Shown here: in pieces, positions 25,251 to 35,194 of the stretch
Position numbering within the stretch: position 1 is the first letter of the stretch
Layout: each line of letters begins with the position of its first letter
Assembly (NCBI GenBank): GCA_029212465.1
Contig: JARGNV010000005.1
Span: 31,544 to 95,543, forward strand
Source of the DNA: Legionellaceae bacterium
GTDB lineage: Bacteria > Pseudomonadota > Gammaproteobacteria > Legionellales > Legionellaceae
Length of the DNA stretch: 64,000 nucleotides
Direction: 5' to 3'
Translations under genes and position numbers: made by a program
The notes under the pieces: generated by a model
Database searches by the model: none
Told to the model about the DNA's origin: nothing
Seen by the model: the letters and a program-made list of their open reading frames with translations, nothing else

Positions 25251-26507
25251 ATGTTCGAAAAAATTCAAGTCCCTGAAACTGGTGAAGCAATTACAGTGAA
25301 TGCGGACTGGTCTTTAAATGTTCCTAATCAACCTATTATTCCTTTTATCGAAGGGGACGGAATTGGGGTAGATGTAACGCCTGCGATGCGTACAGTTGTT
25401 GATGCAGCTGTTGCAAAGGCATATGGCGATACAAAACGTATTGCATGGATGGAAATTTATGCGGGTGAGAAAGCAACGAAGCAGTATGGTGCGGATGATT
25501 GGTTGCCCGAAGAAACCTTAGAAGCCATTCAGCAGTTTGCAGTTTCTATTAAAGGACCATTAACAACCCCTGTTGGCGGTGGTATTCGTTCTTTAAATGT
25601 TGCGATTCGTCAAAAGCTAGATTTATATACGTGTTTAAGGCCTGTACGTTATTTTGATGGCACACCAAGTCCATTGAAAGAGCCATGGAAAACGAACATG
25701 GTTATTTTCCGTGAAAACTCAGAAGATATTTACGCAGGTATTGAGTGGCAAGCAGGAACAACTGAAGCGAATCAAGTGATTGATTTTTTAAGAAACACAA
25801 TGGGTGTTCAAAAAATCCGTTTTCCTGAAAATTGTGGTATTGGTGTTAAGCCTGTGTCAGAGGCGGGCACAACCCGCTTAGTCAAAGCAGCTATTCAATA
25901 TGCTATCGATCAAGATCGCGAGTCCGTTACTTTAGTTCACAAAGGGAACATCATGAAGTTTACGGAAGGCGCATTTAAAGATTGGGGTTATCAAGTTGCA
26001 AAAACACAGTTTGGCGCTGAGCTGTATGAAGGTGGCCCATGGATGGTATTAAAAAACCCTAAGACAGGTCGTGACATTATCGTTAAAGATGTGATTGCTG
26101 ATGCATTTTTGCAACAAATTTTACTGCGTCCTGAAGATTATGATGTGATTGCAACATTAAACTTAAACGGAGACTACATCTCTGATGCGCTTGCAGCGCA
26201 GGTGGGTGGTATCGGAATTGCACCGGGTGCAAATCTAGGAGATGGTATTGCTGTATTTGAAGCAACGCATGGTACAGCACCTAAGTATGCAGGACTCGAT
26301 AAAGTGAATCCAGGATCCTTAATTTTGTCTGCCGAAATGATGTTACGTCATTTGGGTTGGAATGAAGCAGCATCTCATATTATCGAAGGAATGGAGGCAG
26401 CTATTCACGCTAAAACCGTCACGTATGATTTAGAGCGATTAATGTCTGACGCAACGCAATTAAAATGCTCAGAGTTTGCTGAAGCCATTGTCCAACACAT
26501 GGTATAA
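25251..26507 (+). CDS. icd: Isocitrate dehydrogenase, NADP-dependent
   Basis: Icd oxidatively decarboxylates isocitrate to 2-oxoglutarate in the TCA cycle. The protein (418 residues from ATG 25251, within GGAGTGGCTCATG) is very similar to E. coli Icd along its whole length: [15 protein letters not shown], the [17 protein letters not shown] substrate loop including the phosphorylatable Ser, [26 protein letters not shown] and the coenzyme-binding HGTAPKYAG. An upstream in-frame ATG at 25230 would add seven residues without family support. A clear terminator follows at 26551. AceK, which regulates Icd through the loop Ser, is not in the window. Confidence 0.98.
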   Translation: MFEKIQVPETGEAITVNADWSLNVPNQPIIPFIEGDGIGVDVTPAMRTVVDAAVAKAYGDTKRIAWMEIYAGEKATKQYGADDWLPEETLEAIQQFAVSIKGPLTTPVGGGIRSLNVAIRQKLDLYTCLRPVRYFDGTPSPLKEPWKTNMVIFRENSEDIYAGIEWQAGTTEANQVIDFLRNTMGVQKIRFPENCGIGVKPVSEAGTTRLVKAAIQYAIDQDRESVTLVHKGNIMKFTEGAFKDWGYQVAKTQFGAELYEGGPWMVLKNPKTGRDIIVKDVIADAFLQQILLRPEDYDVIATLNLNGDYISDALAAQVGGIGIAPGANLGDGIAVFEATHGTAPKYAGLDKVNPGSLILSAEMMLRHLGWNEAASHIIEGMEAAIHAKTVTYDLERLMSDATQLKCSEFAEAIVQHMV

Positions 26508-26550
26508 TCAGCTGAGTGCTTATGATTATCTCGTTTTATAATGGGATTTA

Positions 26551-26580
26551 AAGCCAAGGTTTCCTTGGCTTTTTCTTTTT
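26551..26580 (+). terminator. Intrinsic terminator after icd
   Basis: AAGCCAAGG pairs with CCTTGGCTT around a short TTT/T loop (26551-26571), followed by a T-rich run interrupted by one C (26571-26580). It is 44 bases past the icd stop and before clpS. Confidence 0.9.
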
Positions 26581-26668
26581 CCTTACACGTATAATCAAAA
26601 ATTCTCTCATTTATTTCCTGGCTAAATTAGATTTCAAAGGCTATAAAAAAGGTAAGAGGAGTTTGTTT

Positions 26669-26992
26669 ATGTCACGACGGGTGCCGACAGAAACAGAGGG
26701 AGAATTAGTTGCTGAGGTATCGCTTGAACTGGCAGTACAAGTTCCAAAAAAGTATCAAGTGATTCTGTATAACGATGACTATACGCCAATGCAATTTGTA
26801 GTTGAAGTTATACAACGTTTTTTTCACGTAGCAGAAGATGTAGCGACACGTTTGATGATGCAGGTACACGTAGAAGGACATGCTGTTTGTGGTGTATTTA
26901 CTCATGACGTAGCCGAAACCATTGTGGTATTGGTGAATGAGTATGCTAGGTTAAATGAGTATCCATTATTGTGTGCAATGGAAGCTTTTTGA
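26669..26992 (+). CDS. clpS: ATP-dependent Clp protease adaptor ClpS
   Basis: ClpS recognises N-degron substrates and hands them to ClpA. The protein is 107 residues from ATG 26669 (an ATG six bases upstream is also in frame). After a disordered N-terminus the core has the conserved YQVILYNDDYTPMQFVVEVIQ with the Asp pair that binds the N-terminal amino group, and the HVEGHAVCGVFTHDVAETIV region that contacts ClpA. It ends 31 bases before clpA, the standard arrangement. GTAAGAGGAG precedes the start. Confidence 0.96.
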   Translation: MSRRVPTETEGELVAEVSLELAVQVPKKYQVILYNDDYTPMQFVVEVIQRFFHVAEDVATRLMMQVHVEGHAVCGVFTHDVAETIVVLVNEYARLNEYPLLCAMEAF

Positions 26993-27023
26993 GCTTGGCT
27001 TAAGTCAGATAGGAGCGACGATT

Positions 27024-29291
27024 ATGCTAAATAAAGAGCTTGAGTTCACATTAAATCTTGCCTTCAAAGAGGCTCGAGAAAAGCGTCATGAGTTCATGAC
27101 AGTTGAACATCTGCTTCTTTCGTTGTTGGACAACCCAGCTGCAGGTAACGTACTACAAGCATGTGATACAGATATTGAAGTATTGCGACGTGACTTAATC
27201 GAATTTATCGATGAAACAACGCCTAAAATTGCAGAAGGGGAATTAGAGCGTGAAACTCAGCCAACCCTCGGGTTTCAACGTGTATTGCAGCGTGCTGTTT
27301 TTCATGTGCAATCTGCTGGAAAAACAGAGGTAAGTGGTGCAAATGTATTGGCTGCTATTTTTAGTGAACAAGAAAGTCAGGCTGTTTATTTCCTAAGACG
27401 AGAAAATATTACACGCCTTGATGTCATTAACTATATTTCTCATGGCATTTCAAAGCAGCAGCGTCAACAGTTCCATGACAACATGAACCCTGCTTTTGAT
27501 GAAGAAATGATGGGGGGTGAAGTACAAGAGTCTCCTTTAGAAAGTTACTGTTTGAATTTAAATAAACGTGCACAAGCTGGAAAAATTGACCCATTAATTG
27601 GGCGACATGAAGAGCTGCAACGTAGTATTCAAGTACTGTGTCGTCGCCGTAAAAATAATCCACTCTTAGTCGGCGAGGCGGGGGTTGGTAAAACAGCCAT
27701 TGCAGAAGGACTAGCACGCCGTATTGTTGATAATGAAGTACCTGAAGCGATTCAAAACTGTGTAGTGTATGCCCTAGACTTAGGTGCGTTGCTTGCTGGT
27801 ACAAAATATCGAGGTGATTTTGAGAAGCGTTTGAAATCAGTCTTGAAGCAACTCAGTGAACAAGATGGTGGCATCTTATTTATTGATGAAATTCATACCA
27901 TTATTGGCGCAGGAGCCGCGTCAGGTGGTGTGATGGATGCCTCGAACTTGATTAAACCATTGCTTGCTAATGGTGAGTTGAAGTGTATGGGTTCAACAAC
28001 CTATCAAGAATATCGCGGTATTTTTGAGAAAGATAGAGCGCTTGCAAGACGCTTTCAAAAAATTGATGTGGTTGAGCCGACTGTTGAAGAAACCTTTGAT
28101 ATTTTAAAAGGTTTAAAAGCGCGATTGGAAGAGCATCATGGTGTGAAATTCTCGGTGCCTTCATTACGTGCGGCAGCGGAGCTTTCTGCAAAACATATTC
28201 ATGAGCGCTTTTTACCAGATAAAGCCATTGATGTGGTAGATGAAGCAGGTGCTTATCAAAACCTACTTACGGCATCAAAGCGTAAAAAAATTATCAGCGT
28301 GACTGAAATTGAAGAGGTTGTTGCGAAAATTGCAAGGATTCCTGTCAAGAAAATCTCGACGCATGATAGAGATGTATTACGCCACTTAGAGCGAGACTTA
28401 AAATTGTTAGTATATGGGCAGAATGAAGCAATTACCGCACTCTCATCAGCAGTTTGTTTGGCACGCTCAGGGCTTCGAGAAGAAACAAAGCCTGTTGGTA
28501 GCTTCTTATTTACAGGCCCAACAGGGGTAGGTAAAACGGAAGTGACACACCAGCTTGCAAAAGTGTTAGGTGTTGACTTATTAAGATTTGATATGTCTGA
28601 ATATATGGAAAAACACACGGTGTCGCGCTTAATTGGTGCGCCTCCTGGATATGTTGGATACGACCAAGGCGGTCTGTTAACAGAAGAGGTGCATAAACAC
28701 CCGCATGCAGTGCTTTTACTCGATGAAATTGAAAAAGCACACCCTGATGTTTTTAACTTGTTATTGCAAATAATGGACCACGGTACTTTAACAGACACCA
28801 ATGGCCGCTCAGTGGACTTTAGGCACGTGATTTTGGTGATGACAAGTAACGTTGGTGCGCAAGAGATGAGTCGAAACTCAATTGGTTTTTCAGAGCAAGA
28901 TAATAACTTAGATGGTCTTGAGGTTTTAAAACGACAATTTACACCAGAGTTTAGAAATCGTCTTGATGCAGTGATTAACTTCTCACCTTTAGATACGCAC
29001 ACTATTGGTTTAATTGTTGATAAATTTGTTATGGAGCTTGAAGAGCAATTGTCTCAAAAAGCAGTTTCGTTAGTGGTTGATAAAGATGCACGGAAGTGGC
29101 TCATTGAAAATGGGTATGACAAAAGCATGGGTGCGCGACCCATGGCGCGTTTAATTCAAGATGAAGTGAAGCAACCTTTAGCAGAAGAGCTTTTGTTTGG
29201 TAAACTTGCGAAGGGTGGGCATGCAAAACTGACCTTGAAAGATGGTAAGTTGCATTTTGAAACGTATGATTATCGTGAAGGTGTATGTTAA
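27024..29291 (+). CDS. clpA: ATP-dependent Clp protease ATP-binding subunit ClpA
   Basis: ClpA is the AAA+ unfoldase that feeds ClpP. The start ATG 27024 is preceded by AGGAGCG and gives 755 residues, almost exactly the E. coli length; an upstream in-frame start would overlap clpS. The N-domain begins [13 protein letters not shown]. The first AAA module has Walker [16 protein letters not shown] and Walker [10 protein letters not shown]. The second has [15 protein letters not shown] and [13 protein letters not shown]. The ClpP-binding loop should be in the second module (IGFSEQ is visible near residue 620). A terminator follows 22 bases after the stop. Confidence 0.98.
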   Translation: MLNKELEFTLNLAFKEAREKRHEFMTVEHLLLSLLDNPAAGNVLQACDTDIEVLRRDLIEFIDETTPKIAEGELERETQPTLGFQRVLQRAVFHVQSAGKTEVSGANVLAAIFSEQESQAVYFLRRENITRLDVINYISHGISKQQRQQFHDNMNPAFDEEMMGGEVQESPLESYCLNLNKRAQAGKIDPLIGRHEELQRSIQVLCRRRKNNPLLVGEAGVGKTAIAEGLARRIVDNEVPEAIQNCVVYALDLGALLAGTKYRGDFEKRLKSVLKQLSEQDGGILFIDEIHTIIGAGAASGGVMDASNLIKPLLANGELKCMGSTTYQEYRGIFEKDRALARRFQKIDVVEPTVEETFDILKGLKARLEEHHGVKFSVPSLRAAAELSAKHIHERFLPDKAIDVVDEAGAYQNLLTASKRKKIISVTEIEEVVAKIARIPVKKISTHDRDVLRHLERDLKLLVYGQNEAITALSSAVCLARSGLREETKPVGSFLFTGPTGVGKTEVTHQLAKVLGVDLLRFDMSEYMEKHTVSRLIGAPPGYVGYDQGGLLTEEVHKHPHAVLLLDEIEKAHPDVFNLLLQIMDHGTLTDTNGRSVDFRHVILVMTSNVGAQEMSRNSIGFSEQDNNLDGLEVLKRQFTPEFRNRLDAVINFSPLDTHTIGLIVDKFVMELEEQLSQKAVSLVVDKDARKWLIENGYDKSMGARPMARLIQDEVKQPLAEELLFGKLAKGGHAKLTLKDGKLHFETYDYREGVC

Positions 29292-29312
29292 TTTTGTAAA
29301 ATGAGTTGAAGG

Positions 29313-29338
29313 AAAGCCGCCGAGAGGCGGCTTTTTTT
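29313..29338 (+). terminator. Intrinsic terminator after clpA
   Basis: AAAGCCGCC, loop GAGA, GGCGGCTTT and a run of seven T (29332-29338). It closes the clpS-clpA unit and is the structure immediately behind which the group II intron is inserted. Confidence 0.95.
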
Positions 29339-29344
29339 ATTAAG

Positions 29345-30380
29345 GTGCGCCGGGCATGGCGCAAGTGTAGGCGGTGAAAGTCGGCTGTGGGCTGACTCAA
29401 ACTGGTCCACTAGCCGCGAGCAAGGGTGTCCATCGTGAGGTGGAATCTGAAGGAAGCTTAAGGCAAATTGAGGCTGTAACGAACAGAAACTGAATTGTAG
29501 GCTGCTATGACTGGGTAACGCTCGTGTTGTAGGAGATAAGGTACTGTTGAAGCTGATAAGAAAGTTTCTACAGGCGGGCATGATGGTTAATGGTATTGTG
29601 ATGGAACGACAAGCAGGGACTCCACAGGGGGGGGGCCGCTGTCGCCACTGCTATCGAACATCATGTTAGATGAGCTGGATAAAGAGTTGGAAAGGCGTGG
29701 GCATAGCTTTTGCCGCTACGCGGATGACTGCAACATTTATGTTGGTAGCGAGTCTGCGGGGCATCGAGTTATGCAATCGGTTAAACAATTCTTAGCAAAC
29801 AGGCTCAAACTTCGGATAAATGAGGCAAAGAGCGCTGTTGCACGGGTAGAAGAGAGGCAGTTTCTAGGGTATTGTTTAGGCTCAAGAGGACGTTTATCGG
29901 TTTCGAAGGATTCGCGGAAGCGGATGAAGAAGCAAGTTCTTCAACTGACCAAAGGCAACCGAGGAATTAGTCTTGAATCGATGATAAGTTCATTGAATTC
30001 GTACCTACCGGGCTGGTTTCAATATTTCTTATTGGTTGACGGTATCAGTCTATTTAGGGATTTGGACAGCTGGATTAGGCGTCGATTACGCTGTTATCGA
30101 TTAAAACAGCGCAAACGAAGATACCCAATAGCGAAATACTTGATGACGTTAGGTGTAAGCCGTCAGGATGCATGGCGACTAGCGAAGTCAGATAAAAGCT
30201 GGTGGCGTAAATCGCATAATCCAATCATCAATAAAGCTATGCCGAACGGGTGGTTTAGTGAATTAGGTTTATTTAGTCTGCATGAAAAGGCTAAGGCGTT
30301 AAAAGCTTAGTTGAAACCGCCGTATGCGACATCGCACGTACGGTGGTGTGAGAGGACGGGGCTGCGAGGCCCCTCTTACT
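29345..30380 (+). mobile_element. Internally deleted group II intron (class C-like)
   Basis: The element begins with GTGCGCC (29345), the standard GUGYG 5' end, only six bases past the clpA terminator. It ends with a recognisable domain V (CCGCCGTATGCG / CGCACGTACGGTGG, about 30318-30345) and a domain VI stem (GGGGC / GCCCC) before an AC near 30379. The region 29345-29535 is domain I-type structured RNA. The whole element is only about 1.04 kb, whereas intact ORF-bearing introns of this type are nearer 1.9 kb, so an internal part, including the first half of the reverse transcriptase, is missing. Class C introns typically insert behind Rho-independent terminators, which fits the site. It is oriented like clpA. 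Exact ends are approximate. Confidence 0.85.
29540..30310 (+). pseudogene. Group II intron reverse transcriptase/maturase, truncated and frameshifted
   Basis: The readable part from 29663 has the RT catalytic YADD motif (RYADDCNIYVG), followed by the thumb/maturase X domain (FLGYCLGSRGRLSV, SLNSYLPGWFQYF, RELDSWIRRRLR-like) and the C-terminal WWRKSHN block, up to the stop at 30310. Upstream, codons from about 29540 still spell the preceding RT block (LKLIRKFLQAGMMVNG, RQAGTPQGG), but they are in another frame: a run of nine G at 29627-29635 shifts the frame relative to PLSPLLSNIM. The N-terminal fingers (roughly RT0 to RT4) are missing altogether. The gene therefore cannot make an active maturase. 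The frameshift alone could be a homopolymer sequencing error, but the deletion cannot. Confidence 0.88.
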
Positions 30381-30491
30381 CAATGTTTACCGTTCTTGTT
30401 TGGCTGTGGGTAGTAGTGGGAGGGTTTGGTTTTTGTTATCCTATGACAACTTCGTTAGAATCGCGAGATTTATAATATATTTACTGACATT

Positions 30492-31253
30492 ATGTTAAGC
30501 GTTGTTATTATTACTAAAAATGAGGCAGCTCGAGTTACGCGGTGTTTAGAGTCGGTGAAGTGGGCAGATGAAATTATCGTGCTTGACTCAGGTAGCACTG
30601 ATAATACAGTTGATATCGCAAAAAGGTATACTCCTCATGTTTTTATCAATACAGACTGGCAAGGATATGGCGTGCAAAAGCAGCGTGCCTTGTCATATGC
30701 AACGTGCGAGTGGGTGCTGCATATCGATGCTGATGAATGGGTGGATGAAACACTTAAGAAAGCGTTTTTGCAGGTTATGCAAGCAAACAAAGTAGATGCA
30801 TGTCGTGTGCCGATACGGTTGTGTTTTTATGGTAAACCTTTACGATTTTCATCAAGTCCGACACGTCACGCGCGTTTTTTTAGACGCGAAGGTGCGCACT
30901 TTAGTGATGATGTGGTGCATGAAAAAATTGTATTACCGCCGCATGCGCGCATTCAGCAGCTTAAAGCACCTTTGTTCCATGATTCATTTCTAGATATTAG
31001 TCATGCCATCCAAAAAATGGATAAATATTCTTCTTATTCTGCTAGAATTCGTTTAAATGAGGCCAAGAAGGCAGGGCTTACACGTAGTGTATTGGGGGCA
31101 ACCTGGATGTTTTTGCGTTGCTATGTACTTCAAAGGGGTTTTTTAGATGGTAGGGCTGGGTTTATGCTCGCAATTTTAAATGCGCAAGGTAGCTTCTACC
31201 GCGGTGTTAAGCAAGTGTATCAAGATAAAATTATTGAGCAAGGTGATGTGTAA
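30492..31253 (+). CDS. Family 2 glycosyltransferase, WaaE/KdtX type
   Basis: A 253-residue GT-A fold glycosyltransferase. The N-terminal VVIITKNEAARVTRCLESV and DEIIVLDSGSTDNT motifs bind the nucleotide-sugar, and HIDADEW contains the DxD metal site near residue 80. The pattern FRREGAHFSDDVVHEKI and a C-terminal helix matching WaaE-type LPS core glucosyltransferases follow. It has no transmembrane segment and probably acts on the inner leaflet on lipid A-core. Its stop is immediately followed by the O-antigen ligase ATG, so the two are one operon for surface polysaccharide. The sugar and acceptor are not predictable. It starts just downstream of the intron remnant. Confidence 0.85.
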   Translation: MLSVVIITKNEAARVTRCLESVKWADEIIVLDSGSTDNTVDIAKRYTPHVFINTDWQGYGVQKQRALSYATCEWVLHIDADEWVDETLKKAFLQVMQANKVDACRVPIRLCFYGKPLRFSSSPTRHARFFRREGAHFSDDVVHEKIVLPPHARIQQLKAPLFHDSFLDISHAIQKMDKYSSYSARIRLNEAKKAGLTRSVLGATWMFLRCYVLQRGFLDGRAGFMLAILNAQGSFYRGVKQVYQDKIIEQGDV

Positions 31254-32507
31254 ATGATAGCGAGAGTAGCCTCCCTTGGGCCTTTTTTTCTGGTTTTTTC
31301 TTTATTTGCATTACCGATTAGTTCAACGGCGAGAAGTGTTTTTGTTGCTTTGGCGCTGATTTGTTTTTTATTTGACAGTAATACGCGCGATTATTTAAAA
31401 GTACTTCTAATGCGCCCATGGGTGCTTGCAACCTTTGCTTTGTTTGTCGTGACGCTTTTAGGGTGTCTTTGGAGTCCCGCGAGCTGGCATGGTCAATGGG
31501 CCGTGCTTGAAAAATACACGAAGCTCATTTACCTGCCCTTTTTTGTGATTGGGTTTCGCAAAGCACATACTCGAGAAATGGCGATTTATGCTTTTTTACT
31601 AGCGATGCTCATTACCAGTGTACTGCTTGTGATTAAAGCGATGGGTTTTATTCATTATGGGGGGCCGGACCCAGGAAAGCTTTTTAGAAATCACATTATG
31701 ACCGGGTACATGCTTGCATTTTCAGCGTATTTAGCAGCGCTGTTTGCTTGGAAAAGTCGAGGTAAAAAGCGTATTGCTTATACACTGTTATGGGTGCTCT
31801 TTAGTTATACGGTTATTTTTATTTGTACAGGGCGCATGGCATATTTGTCGTATACGGTTGTGATGTTAGTGTGGTTTTTTCAATGCTTTTCTTGGCGAAA
31901 AGCGCTTCTTTGGGGAGGCGGTTTTTTGCTGTGCTTTTTGGTCAGTTACCAGGTGAATCCAACTATGCAGTTTTTGGTGCATCAGGTTGAAGAAGACTGG
32001 GTTTCGTATCATCATAACCATAAAAACACCTCGCTTGGTTTGCGATTGCAGTTTCATGCTTATGCGTATGATTTATTTAAATATCACTCTTGGACTGGTA
32101 ATGGTACAGGAGGTTTTAGCCACTTATTTGAGCGAGATACGCCTGTATCTGATTGGGATCAGTTAACAATTTGGGAGCCGCACAGTCAATACTGGTTGAT
32201 TGCGGCAGATTATGGCGTGCTTGGGTTACTTTTGTTTGCCATCTTCTTAGGGAGCTTGTTGTGGGAAATGCTAAAGCTTACGGAGATGAGGGGGATGGCT
32301 TTGGCCACTCTACTACCTTTTATCATCGGTAGCCTGACCGACTCGTTGTTGCTTTATTCCGGAACAGGCTACTTTTTCTTTTTGTTTATAGCGCTTTGTT
32401 TTGCAAGTGAACTTAAAAGTTCCAACAGCTTGTATAGTCGAGCTGACGAAGCGGGTGTGCGAGCGCATCTTTTGTCACCCGCCAGGGCAGATAAGATTCA
32501 AACATAA
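31254..32507 (+). CDS. O-antigen ligase family membrane protein
   Basis: A 417-residue inner-membrane protein with about eleven transmembrane segments. The Wzy/WaaL-type core is seen: a large periplasmic loop in the second half with [31 protein letters not shown] and the conserved [22 protein letters not shown], the His-bearing block of the Wzy_C/O-antigen ligase family. It should transfer polysaccharide from undecaprenyl-PP to the lipid A-core, or act as a related polymerase. It abuts the glycosyltransferase gene with no spacer. The last ~95 bases run convergently into hmgA, and the C-terminal polar tail (from about residue 386) looks non-conserved, perhaps added by read-through into the neighbour. 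Confidence 0.85.
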   Translation: MIARVASLGPFFLVFSLFALPISSTARSVFVALALICFLFDSNTRDYLKVLLMRPWVLATFALFVVTLLGCLWSPASWHGQWAVLEKYTKLIYLPFFVIGFRKAHTREMAIYAFLLAMLITSVLLVIKAMGFIHYGGPDPGKLFRNHIMTGYMLAFSAYLAALFAWKSRGKKRIAYTLLWVLFSYTVIFICTGRMAYLSYTVVMLVWFFQCFSWRKALLWGGGFLLCFLVSYQVNPTMQFLVHQVEEDWVSYHHNHKNTSLGLRLQFHAYAYDLFKYHSWTGNGTGGFSHLFERDTPVSDWDQLTIWEPHSQYWLIAADYGVLGLLLFAIFLGSLLWEMLKLTEMRGMALATLLPFIIGSLTDSLLLYSGTGYFFFLFIALCFASELKSSNSLYSRADEAGVRAHLLSPARADKIQT

Positions 32508-33642
32508 ATGCGAGTGTATCTTTATAACGATTAGGCTCAAGGGTTTCTTCAGTTGCTCGTTGATGTGTTTCTGCATCTGGCCCGTGGGGTACCATACAGT
32601 TATGAATGCTCACGCCACCGACAGAAAATCCGTCTTGTTTGGCGTCGTATTCTCCCTCGATAAGCCCCATGAGTTCACTCATCATATTTCGATGATAATA
32701 AGGTGGCCTAAAAGTGTTTTCTGCAACCATCCAACGTGGAGGAAAAATTACAAAATCGAGGTGTGCGACCCCTGGTGTATGACTGGGAGAGGTGAGCACT
32801 GTGAAAATTGATGGGTCTGGATGGTCGAAACTAACGGTATTAATGGTATTGAATAGTGATAAGTCGTAGGTATAAGGGGCGTATCTTCCATGCCAGGCAA
32901 CGACATTAAGAGGGGTATGATTACCTTCAGAAATCCAGAAGTGGTTTTGGTGTTTACAGATGATGTCTACTTCTTCAATGGACTCATCAACAGACGCTGT
33001 GGGATAGAGAAAGTGGCGAGGGTTTGCTAGTCCATTAGCGCCAATAGGTCCTAGTTGTGGCAAGGTCAGTGGTGCTGCACCATTTTCACAAAGGTAGCCA
33101 CAAGCACAGTTTGTGAGTAGCTCAACGGCAAAGGTGACACCACGAGGAATCACTGCAATCCAGCCGGGCTTGATGGTGAGCGCGCCAAACTCTGTGCGTA
33201 ATAATAACTCTCCTTGGTATGGCACAAATAAGAGCTCGCCATCGTGGTTAGTAAAAAACTTGTTATCCATTGAGCTTGTACAGCGATAAATATAAGTATT
33301 TAACCCTTGGTTGCCTGCTACATGAAATAAGCCTTCAAGGAAGTCTTGTGGAGTGCTTGGGGTTGGGAAGGGTGACCAACGCATTGGGTTTGGGGGTTGT
33401 GCTTTGGCGAAAGTTTGTGTTGCTTGCTGTGCGTAAGGTACAAAATCGTTTTGAGTCACAGAGGGTTTGCTGCGATAAAGCCAACTATAGAGATTTTGTG
33501 GTCTTGGTTGGGTAAAAGCGCTTCCACTGAGCTGCTCTGCAAATAGGCCGTGCGGGCAGTGTTGAGGGGAGTTTTGATTGCTAGGGAGTGCGCCTGGGAT
33601 TGCTTCTGTTGCATGGTAATTGCCAAAGCCACTGAGTGTCAT
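32413..33642 (-). CDS. hmgA: Homogentisate 1,2-dioxygenase
   Basis: This cupin-type Fe(II) dioxygenase opens homogentisate to maleylacetoacetate in tyrosine/phenylalanine breakdown. It opens with [17 protein letters not shown] and QNSPQ, the family N-terminus. The iron ligands of the human enzyme correspond to His in [11 protein letters not shown], Glu in [13 protein letters not shown] and His in [12 protein letters not shown], all present. The end [12 protein letters not shown] matches the conserved DYxxCW terminus, so the stop at 32413 is genuine even though it overlaps the convergent O-antigen ligase by 95 bases. At 409 residues it is slightly short of the usual 430-445. No fumarylacetoacetase or maleylacetoacetate isomerase gene is adjacent. 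Confidence 0.96.
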   Translation of the reverse strand: MTLSGFGNYHATEAIPGALPSNQNSPQHCPHGLFAEQLSGSAFTQPRPQNLYSWLYRSKPSVTQNDFVPYAQQATQTFAKAQPPNPMRWSPFPTPSTPQDFLEGLFHVAGNQGLNTYIYRCTSSMDNKFFTNHDGELLFVPYQGELLLRTEFGALTIKPGWIAVIPRGVTFAVELLTNCACGYLCENGAAPLTLPQLGPIGANGLANPRHFLYPTASVDESIEEVDIICKHQNHFWISEGNHTPLNVVAWHGRYAPYTYDLSLFNTINTVSFDHPDPSIFTVLTSPSHTPGVAHLDFVIFPPRWMVAENTFRPPYYHRNMMSELMGLIEGEYDAKQDGFSVGGVSIHNCMVPHGPDAETHQRATEETLEPNRYKDTLAFMFESYLPWRVTKDALAHPLRQLDYTSCWNF

Positions 33643-33738
33643 GTTGCTCTCCTAAATAGTTCTTACTTCATCCTTTGGCCAAAGCATACTATACTTTGGC
33701 TTAATTTTTTATATTTGTTTGATAAAGAGGGTTTTATT

Positions 33739-34455
33739 GTGGCAGGACATAGTAAGTGGGCGAATATTCGCCATCGTAAAGGGGCGCAAGATGCAAGACG
33801 CGGTAAGATTTTTACGAAGCTCATTCGTGAAATTACGGTAGCGGCACGAGAAGGCGGTCCTGATGAAGCAGCAAATGCAAGGCTTAGAGATGCCGTTTTA
33901 AAGTCGCTGAAGGCAAATATGAAGCGAGATACAATTGATAATGCCATTAAGCGCGGAGCAGGTGGGCTTGATGGGGCTGATATGACAGTCATGCGTTATG
34001 AAGGCTATGGACCTGGTGGTGTTGCAATTTTAGTGGATTGTTTATCCGACAATAAAAATCGAACGGTGTCTGAAGTGCGGCATGCATTTACAAAATATGG
34101 TGGAAACCTGGGGACAGATGGCTCGGTTGCTTATTTATTTCATAAGCAAGGTGAAATTTTACTGGTAGCGACACCAGAGAGTGAGCGTGCAATGGATATT
34201 GCAATTGAAGCCGGAGCGGATGACGTTACTGTAGAGGATGAGCAACTTGAAATTATTACGCCACCAGATGGCTATCATGCCATTTTATCTGCTTTGGAAG
34301 CAGCAGGTTTTGAAGTCGAACAATCTCATTTAACAATGAGTGCGCAAACACAAGTTGGCTTAAAGCCTGAGCAGTTAGAAACACTTGAAAAACTCATTGA
34401 TATGTTAGAGGACTTAGATGATGTTCAAGATGTATATAGTAATGTTGAGCTCTAA
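33739..34455 (+). CDS. yebC: YebC/PmpR-family protein (TACO1-like)
   Basis: A 238-residue cytoplasmic protein of the YebC/TACO1 family, described as a transcription regulator and, more recently, as a factor aiding translation of proline-rich stretches. The start is the GTG at 33739, giving the invariant (M)AGHSKWANIRHRKGAQDARRGKIF; an open frame upstream extends to 33550 but lies antisense to hmgA and is not conserved. The blocks GPGGVAILVDCLSDNKNRT and GGNLGTDGSVAY are present. It is divergent from hmgA and not followed by ruvC, the frequent neighbour. Confidence 0.96.
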   Translation: MAGHSKWANIRHRKGAQDARRGKIFTKLIREITVAAREGGPDEAANARLRDAVLKSLKANMKRDTIDNAIKRGAGGLDGADMTVMRYEGYGPGGVAILVDCLSDNKNRTVSEVRHAFTKYGGNLGTDGSVAYLFHKQGEILLVATPESERAMDIAIEAGADDVTVEDEQLEIITPPDGYHAILSALEAAGFEVEQSHLTMSAQTQVGLKPEQLETLEKLIDMLEDLDDVQDVYSNVEL

Positions 34456-34483
34456 ATGTTAACTGTTGATGACATACACTCGA

Positions 34484-34512
34484 TTGATTATTGATAAATA
34501 ATTAGTTATGAT
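34484..34512 (+). promoter_or_regulatory. Promoter of the rpsF operon
   Basis: TTGATT (34484-34489) and TATGAT (34507-34512) are separated by exactly 17 bases, a strong sigma-70 pair. The predicted transcript begins near 34519 and leaves a ~65-base leader before rpsF. Within the leader, GTGATC (34549-34554) can pair with GATCAC (34579-34584), which lies between the Shine-Dalgarno GAGGAG and the ATG; this could be a translational control hairpin. Confidence 0.65.
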
Positions 34513-34584
34513 ACACGCGCTTATATAACCTTGCCTTACGCAGATGTGGTGATCAGCGGAGGCTTTAATCCATGAGGAGATCAC

Positions 34585-34944
34585 ATGAGACATTATGAAA
34601 TTGTGTTCATGATTCACCCTGATAGAAGCGAGCAAGTGCCTAGTATGCTTGAGCGTTATCTTGGTATTCTTTCAAAACATAACAGCGTTGTGCACCGCAA
34701 TGAAGACTGGGGGCGCCGACCACTTGCTTATCCTATTAATGATTTGCATAAAGCACACTACTTGTTACTCAACATCGAGTGTAATCAAGAAGCGCTTGAT
34801 GAGCTGAAAGCCACACTGAAGTTTAATGATGCTATTTTAAGACACTTAATTCTTAACCGTAAAGCAGCAGTAACAGATGAGTCTGTCATGGTAAAAAAAG
34901 ATGCTCGTGATTCGCGTGATAGTCGCGATACCAATGATGATTAA
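34585..34944 (+). CDS. rpsF: 30S ribosomal protein S6
   Basis: S6 binds the central domain of 16S rRNA together with S18. The 119-residue protein begins [19 protein letters not shown] and contains [20 protein letters not shown], both diagnostic. The C-terminal tail is a charged repeat of D/S/R ([14 protein letters not shown]), a low-complexity extension like the acidic tail that RimK modifies by glutamylation in E. coli, although here Asp and Arg dominate. GAGGAG precedes the ATG. It is the first gene of the rpsF-rpsR-DUF2232-rplI operon. priB, which often sits between rpsF and rpsR, is absent. Confidence 0.98.
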   Translation: MRHYEIVFMIHPDRSEQVPSMLERYLGILSKHNSVVHRNEDWGRRPLAYPINDLHKAHYLLLNIECNQEALDELKATLKFNDAILRHLILNRKAAVTDESVMVKKDARDSRDSRDTNDD

Positions 34945-34958
34945 GGAGAGAGTTTAAG

Positions 34959-35186
34959 ATGTCTACATATTATCGTCGTAAAAAAATGGCCCGTCCCACA
35001 GTCGATGCAGTGAGTGGTGTTGATTATAAAGACATTGCTTTATTGAAAGGGTTTGTGTCTGAAAGCGGAAAAATTGTTCCAAGCCGAATTACAGGCGTCC
35101 CTGCAAGTATGCAACGTCAAATTACACGTGCAATTAAATTGGCACGTTTTTTGGCATTACTTCCTTACTGCGATAGCCATAAGTAG
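34959..35186 (+). CDS. rpsR: 30S ribosomal protein S18
   Basis: A 75-residue basic protein. The family core is present: [25 protein letters not shown] and the [18 protein letters not shown] rRNA-binding segment. S18 pairs with S6 on the 30S platform. It starts 14 bases after rpsF behind AAGGAGAG. The short distance and order show co-transcription. Confidence 0.98.
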   Translation: MSTYYRRKKMARPTVDAVSGVDYKDIALLKGFVSESGKIVPSRITGVPASMQRQITRAIKLARFLALLPYCDSHK

Positions 35187-35194
35187 GTTAAAGC

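Noticed and set aside
28256..29002. A 248-codon minus-strand frame inside clpA
   Set aside because: It is antisense to the conserved second AAA module of ClpA; its composition (Ser/Thr-rich) is typical of a shadow frame.
33550..33738. N-terminal extension of yebC
   Set aside because: It lies antisense to the start of hmgA and across the intergenic region; YebC proteins begin at (M)AGHSKW, given by the GTG at 33739.
34456..34584. A confident S6:S18 leader element
   Set aside because: Only a 6-base stem is visible and the known conserved bulge is missing; kept as a finding rather than a called RNA feature.
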